From Prostheceraeus crozeri (taxonomy: Eukaryota > Platyhelminthes > Polycladida > Euryleptidae): DNA of 64,000 nt. This document shows, piece after piece, positions 33,284 through 44,794 of this stretch. Both the position numbers and the translations under genes were made by a program. The notes beneath the pieces are model-generated. The model did no database searches, was not told the origin of the DNA, and worked only from the letters and a program-made list of their open reading frames with translations. The stretch spans positions 99,038 to 163,037 of the forward strand of contig CAJQUW010011301.1 of NCBI GenBank assembly GCA_907163375.1. Reading direction: 5' to 3'. Position 1 is the stretch's first letter. Each line of letters begins with the position of its first letter.

Positions 33284-35033
33284 CGTGGTGTGATCCAAAA
33301 TGTCTCGGACTAGCTTAGTTGCAGTTATTCCATAATAACGAATACTGTCCAGCTGTTTATTTAGGTTTCTAAGGCACAAGAAATATTGTTGTAGAAACAT
33401 GTTTAGTTCATTTTATATTTTTTACTAATTTATTAAACTTATTACTCGAATTTCAGTTTTTTTCTAAGTTTATCACTTGAAAATCATGAACATATTACCA
33501 GTAAAAATTTCGCCATATTCTTCAGGAGAAAGTATCAGAAGAGAAGACCTTTAACTCTAAAAAAATTAACTTTATTTTTCTTTTTCCCATAAATGACCCG
33601 TTTACTCGTACATTTGTCACTTTCTTCCAGCGACTTTGCAATTCCCTCGTGAAAAAAATTAGAAAAGCCTCGTGAAAAAAATCAGGTGATAAGGAATCGA
33701 AAAACTGATTGACAGAAGTTTTAATTCATTTGATGAGTCAATGAAGTGTTTTCGCATGTGTTTTTAAGGAATCTGAAGAGATAGAAATCACTCGGGGCGA
33801 TGTCAGGTGAGAAAGGATGATGGTCCAAAAGATGGAACCCGTTCTTTGCTATTGCATTGGTCGTTTCGTGACTGGTGTGTATTAGAGCATCGTCGTGTAG
33901 CAGAAATTAAGGAATGTTTTGTGGCTTTCTAATATTCTTCCTGACATCAGACAACAGGTGTGAATGGTACTTACTGTCTATTCGAATAGTTCTGTCAGCA
34001 AAGTCAACAAGTTGAATCCCTGAGGCATTCCAAAACACGGTCAGTATCAATGATCGACGATGCGTCGTTCCAGATCGCATCCTCAATGGTACGGACTCGC
34101 CGGGTTTCTGCCACTCTGCAGATTCTCGTTTAATGTGTGGTAGATACAGAGATAAAGGAGTTTCATCTTCTGGTAGAATATAGCACAATAACTGCCCCCC
34201 CCCCATAACTTTCGTGCAGATCCAAATTCGACTGTGCCGCTTGAACTCTGTTTTGTTTCACTTCGGGCGAGAGAAACTTCGGCACAGTACGGGAGAACAA
34301 TTTTCAATAACCAAGCTCTTTAACCATGTCATAACAAGAGGAATAACAAATCCGTAGTTGCTTTGATATTTCACATGCGGTTATTCTCCTGTGCGTCAAT
34401 ATCGGTTCATCACATTCCGTAATTTTATCATCCGGTATCTCTTGTGGCCTAGCAACGAGAGTAATCCTGCTCTACAGACTGTCTCCCTCTTTTGAATTCG
34501 CTGATCCAAAAGTACACCGTTGTTCGTGATAGTGCATTGCTACCATAAGCGAGGTTCAATTCACCCAAAATGTCACTACTAGTGAATTCGCCGATCATGG
34601 GAAATCGTACTGCACTTCGGTATTCGATAGCAAAAGCGGTGGAAGTATTCATCATGATGACTGCATAATAAAGGAACAAGCGATTGAGGTCTTGCTGAAA
34701 GTATGACATCAATAATCACTTAATCACGTGACAGATGAAGAATGTGAGACGTCACAAACAAATGCCCTTTGAATGTATAGGCGAAATCAATTTCACTTAG
34801 AAAGTTGGATAAACTGAATACTGGTAGACTGGTTAGATAAACAGATAAAGTTAGAAAAATACTGAAATTCGAGTAATAAGTTTAATAAATCAGTAAAAAT
34901 ATAAAATGTACGAAAAAGCTTCTACAAACATATCTTTTGTGCCTTAGAGACCTAAATAAACAGCTGGAACAGTATTCGTTATCAAGGAATAGCTTCAGTT
35001 AAGCTAATCCGGGACATTTTGGATCACACCACG
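33284..35033 (-). mobile_element. Mariner-like element with long terminal repeats
   Basis: The tips cgtggtgtgatccaaaatgt (33284) and its reverse complement ending at 35033 are flanked by TA on both sides (33282-33283 and 35034-35035). The inverted repeats continue, imperfectly, for about 175 bp (to ~33460 and from ~34862), unusually long for mariner. It encloses a decayed transposase on the minus strand. Confidence 0.88.
33780..34712 (-). pseudogene. Mariner transposase (decayed)
   Basis: The N-terminal HTH part is at 34449-34712 (LAYGSNALSRTTVYFWISEF, then KRGRQSVEQD). The central part at 33907-34206 has ILTVFWNASGIQLVDF. The C-terminal catalytic part, around 33780-33900, reads LHDDALIHTS and then SPDIAPSDFY, the classic mariner HDNA...HTS / SPDLAPSDY pattern. 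Frame changes and stops between the parts mean no protein can be made. A run of C at about 34196-34204 interrupts the middle. Confidence 0.88.
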
Positions 35034-35035
35034 TA

Positions 35036-35949
35036 TGTAGGTTAAGTCTGAACAGAAGCGGAAATAATGAATACATGGGTGGCAAAAAGATGACAGCTTT
35101 CGTAGTGCATGGGTTCAGTATCTAAATAAGTTCGCACTCAATTATAATTTATTAAGTGCCATATCTAACTTATTCTGAAAAGTCCAGGGGAAAGGAAAGT
35201 CAATTCAACCATGCATCATTCGTAATTGGCCAATACATCTCAAATTAACAGAATAAAGAAATCTGCCGATGACGAATTCCATATTCCATCTCATGCCATG
35301 GTCGAAGAGGACAAGTTATACGTGTAGCTGATTGCGTAGTGAGATTCACCGAATCTCAATTGTTTGGTTACATCATCTGCATAGTGTGCTATGCATGCCA
35401 TGATATAGGGTAGGGGCCTAAATGCAAATACGAAATGGGATTGAAATTTTGTTCATCGAATCAGCATATTATGTTACATGACAATATTCATTCTTTGATA
35501 ATGTATGTATAGTTCAAAAAACCTATGTTGCTCTGAGTACTGAAAAGGCATTGAGCCGCTACTATGGGGTCGGTAATACTGCGCAGAGTATTCGCAAATA
35601 GATATCTAATTTTCCTAAAATACTTATATTGTAATGAAAATTGTTTGTACTGTTACAAACGGCATCTATTTCTTGAAGCACAACTGGTATCATCTGTTAT
35701 CTGATTTAACCCCGATCATTGCCTGATGATCAATCTGAAAGTTGATGTTTCAAATTTGAAAAGTCTCTGCCACTGTTTTTATCCACTTGTAATTCAAAAT
35801 AAAAGTTGAAGGTAAAACTATTTACAAAGGCAGACGTTTCGTGATTCTGTCACAGCCTCAGTGCCAGTAAAATCAGAAAGTGACGGAAGCACAAATGTGA
35901 AGTGAATCTTAAATACTAATCGATTCGATCGCTTAGTCGCGGGCATCCG
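35036..35949. other. Gene-free host DNA
   Basis: No coding sequence recognised between the mariner element and the Penelope-like fragment. Confidence 0.45.
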
Positions 35950-36430
35950 TCAACCAACCAGCTCTTGTTTCCTGTTCAGACCTGGATTCGTAGTCCTAGT
36001 GTACCTAGCTTCAGTAATGCGGCTTTCAATAGGTGAATTGTGCTTGTTAAGAATCATGAGGTTGAAATCTCTAATAGTCATGTTACGCCGATGAAAATAT
36101 TTCGCATGTTCAGAAAGGGCACTGTTATTATTACCAGCTTTTAAACTACTTGTATGATCTTTTAGACATCCAAGAAAAGGACGACTAGTATGACCGATGT
36201 ACTCTTGTTGACAGAATTGGCAAGTAAATTGATACACTACGTGACGATCATCACATGCATAGTTAATACCATTAAGACTATTGCATAAGTCACAATTTTT
36301 GTACTTACGAGACCTATTTTTATTCAGGTTACTCACTGTTTTGTTAGGTTTGCTAACTAAGGTTACCGGTAGATCATGTTTATTAATAAGGGAATTAATT
36401 TTTTTAATTAATATTTCAACCTCATGATTC
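35950..36430 (-). pseudogene. Penelope-like element GIY-YIG endonuclease fragment
   Basis: The 128-aa frame from 36336 has a Cys pair (NCDLCNS) followed by VVYQFTCQFCQQEYIGHTSR, then HTSSLKAGNNNSALSEHAKY. This is the GIY-YIG nuclease that ends Penelope-like retroelement polyproteins. In-frame homology continues upstream to about 36430. No reverse transcriptase is seen beyond that, so it is a 5'-truncated insertion, the common form for these elements. It ends with a stop at 35950. Confidence 0.75.
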
Positions 36431-37846
36431 TAAGCAAGCACAATTCTCCTTATTTCGATTCATATACCTACAGAAAGATCTTATTTACATTTTAGAGTCA
36501 ATATCTAGTTAATCTATTGGCCATAAAGTAACGGAAAACACTTCTGAAAAATTTTTAAGTCATGCAATATAATTTCATTAACTTGAATTGAGTAAACATG
36601 AAAATGAAGTAAGCTAAAACAAACTTATAATGAAGCTTGTAACTAAGCTTGTTTCATGTGGATTGTCCTTTTCTTGTGTCCTCCATCAGCTTCAAATTAC
36701 CAAATCGGAGAACGAGACATACCAATGTTCTCACCTACGAATCGCACCGTGGTCTTCTGATTCGGAAGCATGACTTTATTCTTCGAACAATCAAGATGCT
36801 CGGCTGCATTTCTGACATCGACTTATTTGACTTCAATCATGCAAGATTCAAGCGCATCATAAAGACACGTTTTACATGATGCGGATGTTGTTTTTAAAAT
36901 TCATTCCTCTGACTATATTATTTTCATTTCAACTTCAATTTTTTAAAAAGTGACTGTAACTGGCGAAAGCTGTAGCCATTTTATCGAAATAAAGAAATAA
37001 AGAAAGCTTATACTTCACTCTAAATTATCATTATCTTAAAATGTAAATTATAATTTTTAAGTTTTGTACAATTCTGATTTACTCATAACTTTCTTGAAAG
37101 CGCTTCAATTTTAAGGACAAGAATTTACTGTAAATTACAATTTACAGCAAGTATTACAAAAACCTTGATATATGATTTTAAAGATATGATAAAGTATGAT
37201 AATTTTCGAAACACTGGAATAGCAATATTTGTTACTACAACACATGTGGGATATTTCTTCCTAAAACGATTCGACATCTGTGATATCACTTGATAACAGT
37301 CTAGGGCCAAACTTTGAAGTGACTTTTACTTAATATTTAGACGGTTTTAGTCGCTGAAATTTTGACACACGACTCGGATAAGCATTAGCATAACTTTTAT
37401 CCAAAAAACGAAAATGGCAAAAAAGTTCACATAATAGTTATTACCGCCGTCCAAAAAATGAACATATGCGATTTGTCGCGACAGCGATGAATAGCTGCAT
37501 TCATGGATGAAAGAACATACATGTATTAATTCAAATTTCATTTATACTTTGTCAATGGTCAAGTGATCTCAATTTATCAATATACCAAATTTTGAAACAA
37601 TTTAACAAAAACTCTTATTTTAAAAAGAACATTCAAATAAATTCGTGTTTTATGTTCTCCGGAGCCAAATTTGACAAAATTAAGATTGCTCATCAGAAGT
37701 ACATGTACTTAGAAACAGGGAGTCACAAAAACTGGAGTCGTCAGCTGTAAAAAAGTCTCTATGCAGCTCCGCTAGACCCCGTGTAAAAGTTAGGTTGACA
37801 GTTAGTTGCTTTCAGCATGACAATTAGCATTTTCCCTTCATGTTAA
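36431..37846. other. Gene-free host DNA
   Basis: Short open frames only; none carries a recognisable motif. Confidence 0.4.
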
Positions 37847-37962
37847 TTACTTTATCAAGCTGATATGAGATCGCTTTTCCGAAGAAAAGTACAATTTTTC
37901 TCTTTGGTTTATGAAAGCCGTACAGAAATATGAACCACATGAGATAAAATCAGAGAAAGAAA

Positions 37963-38334
37963 GGTTCATGCCCAGAGCACTCTTCATGAGATGATAACAC
38001 TCGGAGATGAGCTGCATGTCTCCGTACTCAATGCCGTTGTGAACCATCTTCACGAAAGGCCCGGAAGCAACGGAGCCAACCTAATCACAGCATGGCTCCT
38101 CATGCACCTTGGCAGCGATGCTTTGGAAGATAAGCTTGATGTGTGGCCAAGCTTTAGGATCGCCTCCGGGCATCAGACTGGGACCGGACCGCGCGCGCGC
38201 CTTCTTCCTCACCACTAACTCCACTGCCTACTAACAATGATCCTTTCTCCTCAACTCTTTCGTACGTCTGTTACTATGCTGTGAGTGTATTCAGAGTTGC
38301 CTCCATCAGTGATGATATCTCCAGCTTCCAACAT
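37963..38334 (-). pseudogene. 6-phosphogluconate dehydrogenase fragment
   Basis: Read on the minus strand: LEAGDIITDGGNSEYTHSI, then after a frame change [26 protein letters not shown], and [20 protein letters not shown]. These are highly conserved 6-phosphogluconate dehydrogenase segments in correct order, without introns between them. A TAG replaces the conserved Trp codon in EPCCD-W-VG, and there is at least one frameshift near 38240, so this is not functional. Its 5' edge abuts a short TA repeat (38347-38363). Where homology stops (about 37963) the match continues instead on the other strand at 38555. Loss of introns suggests a processed pseudogene. Confidence 0.85.
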
Positions 38335-38475
38335 GAAGAGTTAATCATATATATATATATAGGTAAAAAGTAAAATACAAATGCTATAAAGTATGTAAAT
38401 AATACTACAAAAGAAAAACAACTTTTATCAGCTGCCGATCGATTTCAGCCGTTTCTGGCTTGTCAAGGCAATCAG

Positions 38476-38476
<1 letters not shown>

Positions 38477-38552
<76 letters not shown>
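38477..38552. repeat. (TA)n microsatellite
   Basis: About 38 TA units, directly next to the inverted continuation of the 6-phosphogluconate dehydrogenase fragment. Confidence 0.97.
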
Positions 38553-38553
<1 letters not shown>

Positions 38554-38605
38554 TCTGGGCATGAACCACGATCAAATGGCTGAGACTTTCAAAGAAAGAA
38601 AGCGT
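38552..38605 (+). pseudogene. Inverted continuation of the 6-phosphogluconate dehydrogenase fragment
   Basis: On the plus strand this reads ALGMNHDQMAETFKE, the piece that should follow the LISECYHLM segment of the minus-strand fragment. The overlap tgctctgggcatgaac occurs in both pieces, in opposite orientation. Homology fades after about 38605. Confidence 0.65.
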
Positions 38606-40561
38606 CCATTATGGCGACAGATTGTTAAGAACAACCCACATTTAGCGATAGTCCTCATTTTATCTGAATGCAATGCGATTGCTGTGAGCTCCATGGATTT
38701 CAAATAAATGCCTCGAGGGAAAATGTCAGCAAAATAGTAAATTCTGGTGATAATTCTGTAGAATCGTTCTAATCTGGTCAAAATGCGTCTGTCAAATACC
38801 GATGATAATGGATGGTGCATTCAATAATTATCATCAAATTTGACGATAAAAATGCTTTTAAAGATTAATATCTTAAGAAAGAAAGAATATTCCTGCATCA
38901 GGACAAATGTGTCTCAAATCCAAGAATTCCTGAAATACTCAGAATTAAGATTGCCATATTTTCCCGAGAATATAGCCCACAGGTTATGTCTTTTTGTATT
39001 TTAAGTGAAGGTTCTGCTTGAAGGCGTGTTTCATGAATGGATTATATTTCCTGTGATTTAATTGTCACAATCTTTTAATAATAAGCAGGAGTTCCCGATG
39101 AAGCGCAACAATGATGATTTTCATCAATTTCCATCAGAATTGATATTGATTCAGGTACAGTAATGAGGCAATTATTCTTACTTTGATAATATATTTTGAG
39201 ATATAGGATTTGAGACATGGATAATATTGAGCACCAATATTCGGAATGACTTATTCAAGACACGGAGAATAAGCGAGCACATAATTCTTGCGAAATTCAC
39301 TTTTGTAAGAGTATAATATTCCGGAAACTCTGTTTGAGATCGAGTATGACTTAAAATTAGACGTACCTATACGTAAATAATTGTCTATGGATTAGGACTT
39401 TATCAGCATTGACATGCCTTCACTGTCATGAAGCCAACTATGAAAACTTCTTAGCACTCATTACAAAGAACCTAGCTTAAACTGAAGTCATATACCTCGA
39501 GCAAAAACAGTCGTGAATTCAATATTAAATAGCATTATTGCCTAAATGTACTTCCCAATAGTTGTGTCTTTGAACATTATCCCTACAAAGCGGATAAGTA
39601 ACAAAAATTAATAAATTTTCTTCATGACCTGTAACGGTTATTCAAAGTACATCAACTGCTTAACTTTCAGAAATATTGTACACTTCTGCCAGTCGATTTT
39701 AACTGACTAGACAATTAATGTCGTCAATCGTCGACATAAAGCCTAATTACGTAGAATGATCGGCTTGCTGGTCTTCAAAAGTTATGACCGGGGTCAGTCC
39801 GTCGGCCGCCTCCAATCCGTATGGTATGTTGATTATCTACAGGATCAGGAACTTATATTTAGGCCAACTCGTAGCCGCATGTTTTGGCTCTCATATCTTC
39901 TGCTATGCTGTCTGGCAAGCCAAGCCTTACATATATGGCAGCAAGATTACCACATGATCGAAATAGAGGCTTTAGACACCGACGCATCGGGCATTTAGCA
40001 ATGATAATAAGATAAAAATCTAGCGTCTTTAGAAATGAGGAACTACTTTGAAATCGATCCCATGGAAGAGAAGTATGTCGCCTGATGTGTCTACGTCCTA
40101 CGAGTGTAAACTATTCTTTTAGTTTGCATGGTCGATGCAATTAACAAGAATCTTGAACTTGTCATTCTATTTCACTTTACATCGCTTCAGTGTTTGAAAT
40201 TGGCATGTTACCACGCCCATGTTGCTGGTATGTTGGTCTGGTATGCCATGCATGGACCAGGGTGTGCCAGGAGAGGCGGTTTCATTTTCAAAATTTCCCA
40301 TTATATTTCTTGACGGTTTCTGATGTATTTATGCATGAAAGTTTTGAAAATCATAGTTTAAAAATAATATGATCAGCCCTTTTCTAGAAAATGACGAAAA
40401 TTCAAAATGGCGGACAGGAAAACCGAAACTGCATTCTGGGGCTGAAATATAGATATTGCCAACCATTTCGTCAACAGCTTCCTATATAATTTGGTCCACT
40501 TTTCAATCATCACCGTTAGAATATCACACCGATAGATCGCATCATACTTGAAGTAATGATT
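38606..40561. other. Gene-free host DNA left of element R
   Basis: No recognised genes. The last bases supply the target duplication of element R. Confidence 0.45.
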
Positions 40562-40567
40562 AACGAA
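40562..40567. repeat. Left target-site duplication of element R
   Basis: The 6-bp sequence aacgaa is repeated exactly at 58058-58063. Six-base duplications are the Polinton signature. Confidence 0.9.
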
Positions 40568-40995
40568 AGTAGTATATAGTGTGACATCCGGCGCGACGCT
40601 TCGCTTCGCTTGCGCCGGATGTCACACTTTTGCGGGTTTTTCAAAAAAATCAAAATTTCAAAAATTTCAAAAATTTAGGTAGACTTCAAATTTCACGTGG
40701 CCGAAGACCTAAATTCACAAATTTGGGCGTTTTTAAAAATACCCAATTTTTCAAATTTTACAAAATCTCAAAATTTGAGAATTACAATTTTCACCCCTGT
40801 TAAAATCATGACCGTTCCAGGACACCGAAAAAATCAGAAAAGTTAAGAATCTCAAATTTGAGAATTACAATTTTTACCTTGAAAATCATGACCGTTCCAG
40901 GACACCGAAAATCATAAAAGTTGAGAATTTCAAATTCATGAATTTTATCCATCTTTTAGGTTTTTAAAATATAACATGTGACTAATAATATTTCT
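40568..40995. repeat. Left terminal inverted repeat of element R
   Basis: This pairs with about 57447-58057. It consists of a 10-bp tip, a hairpin (40578-40628), an AT-rich section, then two iterons (atgaccgttccaggacacc) at 40808 and 40888. Only the part inward of about 40706 matches element L; the outer ~140 bp are different. Confidence 0.9.
40578..40628. repeat. Terminal hairpin with pentamer loop, left end of R
   Basis: The arms agtgtgacatccggcgc (40578-40594) and its perfect complement (40612-40628) enclose a 17-nt loop made of gcttc pentamers. The right end has the same arms and a 32-nt loop. Confidence 0.9.
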
Positions 40996-41001
40996 TTAAA
41001 A

Positions 41002-41712
41002 ATGGAAGAAACAAAAATGGAAGAAACCGCAAGAATATATCCTTCGTTATCATATGAACGTAGTTCTACTTTAATGGACATTGAAAAGATTAACATTGAA
41101 AAATGAATAAAGAAAAACACAAAGATAGAGTTAGGTATATGAAAGATAAGGAATCTCAATTATTATTAAGATTAGAGCATTATAAAAAATTAAGAAAGAG
41201 ATAGACTAAAGTTAAGAATGTAACACAAGGAATTGGCATATTCTTAACAATAAGTTTAGGTGCTTTAACAATTGTTATATCTTCAGGTGTTTCAGTAATT
41301 CCAGTAGTTGCTACAGCTTTAACAGGTACGGGTGTTTTTGCAACTTCACTTGTTACAATGTTAGATAAATCTTTAATAACTAAGAAACGAAAATCATTAA
41401 AAACTAAGCATTTACATATTAAAGAAGTCTATGATAAACTACACTACTACTTTCAAAGAGTATGTGATGATAATGTTATTACGTTAGATGAGATTGAAAA
41501 ATTTGATCAAATAGCTAATGAAGTAAATCAAACCTTTCAATTACAGTCCGAAAAAGTTGATGATAAGAATAAACAGGATGGCAAAAATTTCTAGTGATGG
41601 TAAAACTTTTACTGGTGGTAAAATTTCTAATGAAGAAAATGATAAAATTTTTTTAGAAGAGCTAAAAACTTTAAGCGAAAATTTAAGCAAAACTTTATTA
41701 AACAAAACTTAA
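41002..41712 (+). pseudogene. Conserved Polinton membrane protein (broken, copy R)
   Basis: Homologue of the L gene at 3742-4456 with the same N-terminal charged helix, hydrophobic pair and helical tail. It shares the in-frame TAG (41203-41205) and the C-terminal frame change before 41595. It has an additional private one-base loss in the A run at about 41099-41103. Function unknown. Confidence 0.6.
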
Positions 41713-41736
41713 AACGAGAAAACTTTAAACGAAAAG

Positions 41737-42665
41737 ATGTCAAACAACAAAGCAATAAAAAATAATTTGTTCAGTAAAATGTTATTGCTGTATTCCAATG
41801 TTACCACAAAATTCAAATATTATATTTTAAAAATGGATAAAATTAGAGCTGATAACTTTAAAAGAATAAAACAATTAGAAGAGTTAATAAAACAAAGAAA
41901 TATTATGAAAGAAAATCATCTTCAACATAGAATGATAAAAGCTGGTATTCAATCTGATATGTTTGAAAAAATGCAGCAAACCGAGCAAATAAAAACTGAT
42001 TTTGAAAAAAAACTATGAAACCATTTAAAACTCTTGAAAAAGAACTTACAAATAATGATAAACAAATTGATATAACAGATCCAGAGCACAAAACTATATT
42101 AGATGACTATGGATTACTAGAATCAAACATTAATAAGAAATTACCAAAATCTATGCAATTTGAACATTCTATTTCATTTATAGATGGAAAAACAATACCT
42201 AGATTTTATCTCGGTCAAAAAGAAATATTTCCACGACCTTTTCGAGGTTTAATTTTTTCACCAGATAAATCTCATTTTAATTTAGATAGAAATTTTGTTA
42301 ATCTTTTAAGAGGAGCAGATTTAAATAATTATGCTGTAGAAGATCTCATAAAATATAAAGCTATGTTAGACAGAGTTGGTGCAGTAAAATCTCTTAGACG
42401 TTATAAACAATTAGAAAATTTATTATCATCGGGAGTTAAAGTAGGGAAAGGTTTATCTGAAAAACAGAAAACAGAAACAATTATATTTTTACCAGATGAT
42501 CCACAAGAATTACTAAATAGATTAAATATTTTAATATCTGCAATAAAAGAAGGACATAATTCTAGTTTCAATGAAATTCATGCTATATTGAAAAGACTGT
42601 TAGAAAAGAAGATTCTAAATGAAGAGGATTATAAAAGTGTAGCTGAAATATGTTGTTGTTTTTAA
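41737..42665 (+). pseudogene. Unknown ~300-aa Polinton protein (copy R)
   Basis: Here the ATG at 41737 is in frame with the coiled-coil half, unlike in L. An A-run expansion (about 42006-42013, two bases longer than L) breaks the frame, and the C-terminal half resumes at 42015. The L copy is intact at that place, so the two lesions are private to each copy. Family unrecognised. Confidence 0.65.
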
Positions 42666-42722
42666 TTTTTTATAAAAAAAATATTTCATAAAAAAATATT
42701 TATTTAATTTTTTAGTTTAAAA

Positions 42723-43511
42723 ATGTGTTCAGCAGATTTAGACAAAATTAATAATCATTTAGAAAATCTAACAGAGATTTTGGGTTCATCAAAATTTAGT
42801 ACGACGTTAAAAATTATAACAACTACTTCATCACACACTTGTAATTTAGAACCCATTCTACATTTGGAGCAAAATAAAAATTATCAAATTGCATTGACTA
42901 GTTTCTCTACATTTAACACTATACAAAACGTTATCAAAGATGTGAATGATCAATTTAGATATTCTACTGATAAAGGTAAAACATGGAAAATACTAACTTT
43001 TCTTCCTGGTTCTTACGAAGTTGAATCAATATCAAATGAAATTAAGAGACATTTAGGTATACCATTTAAAGATAAGAAACAATTACATTTTGCAGTTGAA
43101 CCGGCAGTTAATAAATTTTCTCTTACTTTAGACGAAAATCATCAAGTTGATTTTAATCATGATAGATCATTGTCAAAGCTATTAGGATTTAATAAACAAA
43201 CTTATAGTCAAGGTTATCATTTAGGTGAGAAGATTCCAAAAATAACTGAAATAAATTCAATTGTTGTACATTGTGACATTATTGAAGGAGGATATATAAA
43301 TGGTAAATTATCAAATTTAATATTCAGTTTTCCAGCTTTTACTGTACCCATTGGTTATAGACTAAATGTAATTCCACAAACATTAATATATTTCCCTATT
43401 ACAAGAAAAACTATTAACAACATTAACATGAGAATCACTGATGAAAAAGGACAAGAAATAAATTTTGGAGGTGAAGAAATTATGATAGATCTTTTGGTTC
43501 GGGAGGTATAA
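42723..43511 (+). CDS. Minor (penton) capsid protein
   Basis: This is the intact 262-aa version of the Polinton minor capsid protein, a single jelly roll expected at the capsid vertices. Motifs in order are FSTFNTIQNV (about residues 62-71), LSKLLGFNKQTY in the middle, IVVHCDIIEGGYINGK, FSFPAFTVPIGYRL and the C-terminal NFGGEEIMIDLLV. The start follows an A-rich leader. It is separated by 86 bp from the ATPase gene, which it precedes in both copies. The upstream 57-bp gap differs in sequence from L, an unusual local divergence. Confidence 0.82.
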   Translation: MCSADLDKINNHLENLTEILGSSKFSTTLKIITTTSSHTCNLEPILHLEQNKNYQIALTSFSTFNTIQNVIKDVNDQFRYSTDKGKTWKILTFLPGSYEVESISNEIKRHLGIPFKDKKQLHFAVEPAVNKFSLTLDENHQVDFNHDRSLSKLLGFNKQTYSQGYHLGEKIPKITEINSIVVHCDIIEGGYINGKLSNLIFSFPAFTVPIGYRLNVIPQTLIYFPITRKTINNINMRITDEKGQEINFGGEEIMIDLLVREV

Positions 43512-43597
43512 ACTCCCACGCGAAGCTAGAGAAGTTAAATTTTCTTCTTCTTCTTTAAAAATAAAAATAAAATAAAAATAAATTTTTTTTTAAAAAA

Positions 43598-44363
43598 ATG
43601 AGTGAAGTACCCCCATTAAATAAAAAGAAACTTAAATTTAATCATCATCCAAATTTATCTAATAAAGTTTTGTCAGTTATTTGCGGAAGATCAGGTTGTG
43701 GAAAAACGTATCTATTATTTAAAATTTTAACGACTCCAAATTTTTTGGATTATAACAATCTTATAATTTATACAACAACAGCAGAACAACCCGTCTATCA
43801 ATTTTTAAAATATGGATTTGAAAATAATCTTAAAAAAACAGCAATTGCTTCATTATTCAAAGAATATGAAAAATCTGAAGATGAAGAAGAAATAAGTTCG
43901 TGGTGTGAAGAAGCAACAAAAAATAATCAGTTAGTAGAATCTAATAAAAATAAGCATATAAAGATACAATTAATAGATGATAGTGGTAATATGCAAGATC
44001 CTAGTAAACTAGATAAAACAATGAAACATCGTGTAATTTTTGATGATTGTGTTAATGATGGAAATCAGTCAGTTCAGAGAAATTATTTCACAAGAGGTAG
44101 ACATAATAACTGTAGTGTATTTTATTTAACACAAAGTATGTATTCATTAGACGGAAGTGTTATTAGAAAGAATGCAAATATATTTATACTATGAAATAAA
44201 TGCAAGAAACTTAAGTGATTTGTTAAGAGATTTATGCGTAAGAAATAAAGATGAATTTAAACAATCGTGTAACAATGCTTGGTCAAAAGATTATGGCTTC
44301 ATTACAATTAATATTGATAAAAAAATTCATGAAAGAGTTATAGAAAATATTTTCGAGGAGTGA
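43598..44363 (+). pseudogene. Packaging ATPase with 2-nt deletion (copy R)
   Basis: Identical in design to the L ATPase: Walker A GRSGCGKT and Walker B VIFDDC are present, and CSVFYLTQS follows. Two bases are missing at about 44190-44194 relative to L, after the sequence encoding NANIFIL, so the last ~55 codons are in another frame. That C-terminal part is itself longer than in L (it ends IENIFEE), showing the original terminus. The homology between L and R stops right after this gene, at about 44364. Confidence 0.92.
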
Positions 44364-44396
44364 TCGAACGGAGTGACCGAACGGAGTGACCGAATA
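44364..44396. repeat. Short direct repeat at the polymerase-cassette border
   Basis: Two to three copies of cgaacggagtgac follow the ATPase stop, exactly where L-R homology ends. L has only a single related gcggagtga before it diverges. Confidence 0.6.
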
Positions 44397-44439
44397 ATTT
44401 TTTCTTATAAATTTTTTGTTAATAAAAATAAAAAAAAAT

Positions 44440-44769
44440 ATGTTGAATGATTATAAGATAGAGCATGTACCAGTTTTAAAAGATTATCGTCATCCTACAA
44501 ATCCTGTAAATTCGAAGAAAGAAGCTAGATTTTATTATCATCATAAATACGTAGCGCTCGTTACAGATTATAAAACAAAACATGGTATTAAACCGTGTGT
44601 TAAAACAAAAGACTTTCCACTTTGTTTAAGAAGTTTCCGAGTATTTTTGGCGTATAATAATTTATGGTGGTTGGTTAAGAAAGAACATTTAACAGCACAT
44701 GAATTAGAAACATTACATCATTTACATATTCCTGTGTATATGCAAAAACGGAACCGAGGTTCTATGTAA
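44440..44769 (+). CDS. Unknown 109-aa protein beside polymerase, R only
   Basis: Start at the ATG after an A run. The protein is basic and His/Tyr-rich: it contains EARFYYHHKYVALVTDYK, CVKTKDFPLCLRSFRVF and, near the end, LTAHELETLHHLHIPVYM. No family is recognised. It lies 25 bp upstream of the polymerase on the same strand and is absent from L, so it travels with this polymerase. A terminal-protein or polymerase-partner role is a reasonable but untested idea. Confidence 0.55.
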   Translation: MLNDYKIEHVPVLKDYRHPTNPVNSKKEARFYYHHKYVALVTDYKTKHGIKPCVKTKDFPLCLRSFRVFLAYNNLWWLVKKEHLTAHELETLHHLHIPVYMQKRNRGSM

Positions 44770-44794
44770 AAATTCATTTTTTCTTTTAAAAAAT

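Noticed and set aside
36649-36879. Possible gene fragment with RHTNVLTYESHRG
   Set aside because: 76 codons with no family recognised, no conserved neighbour and no second copy in the window.
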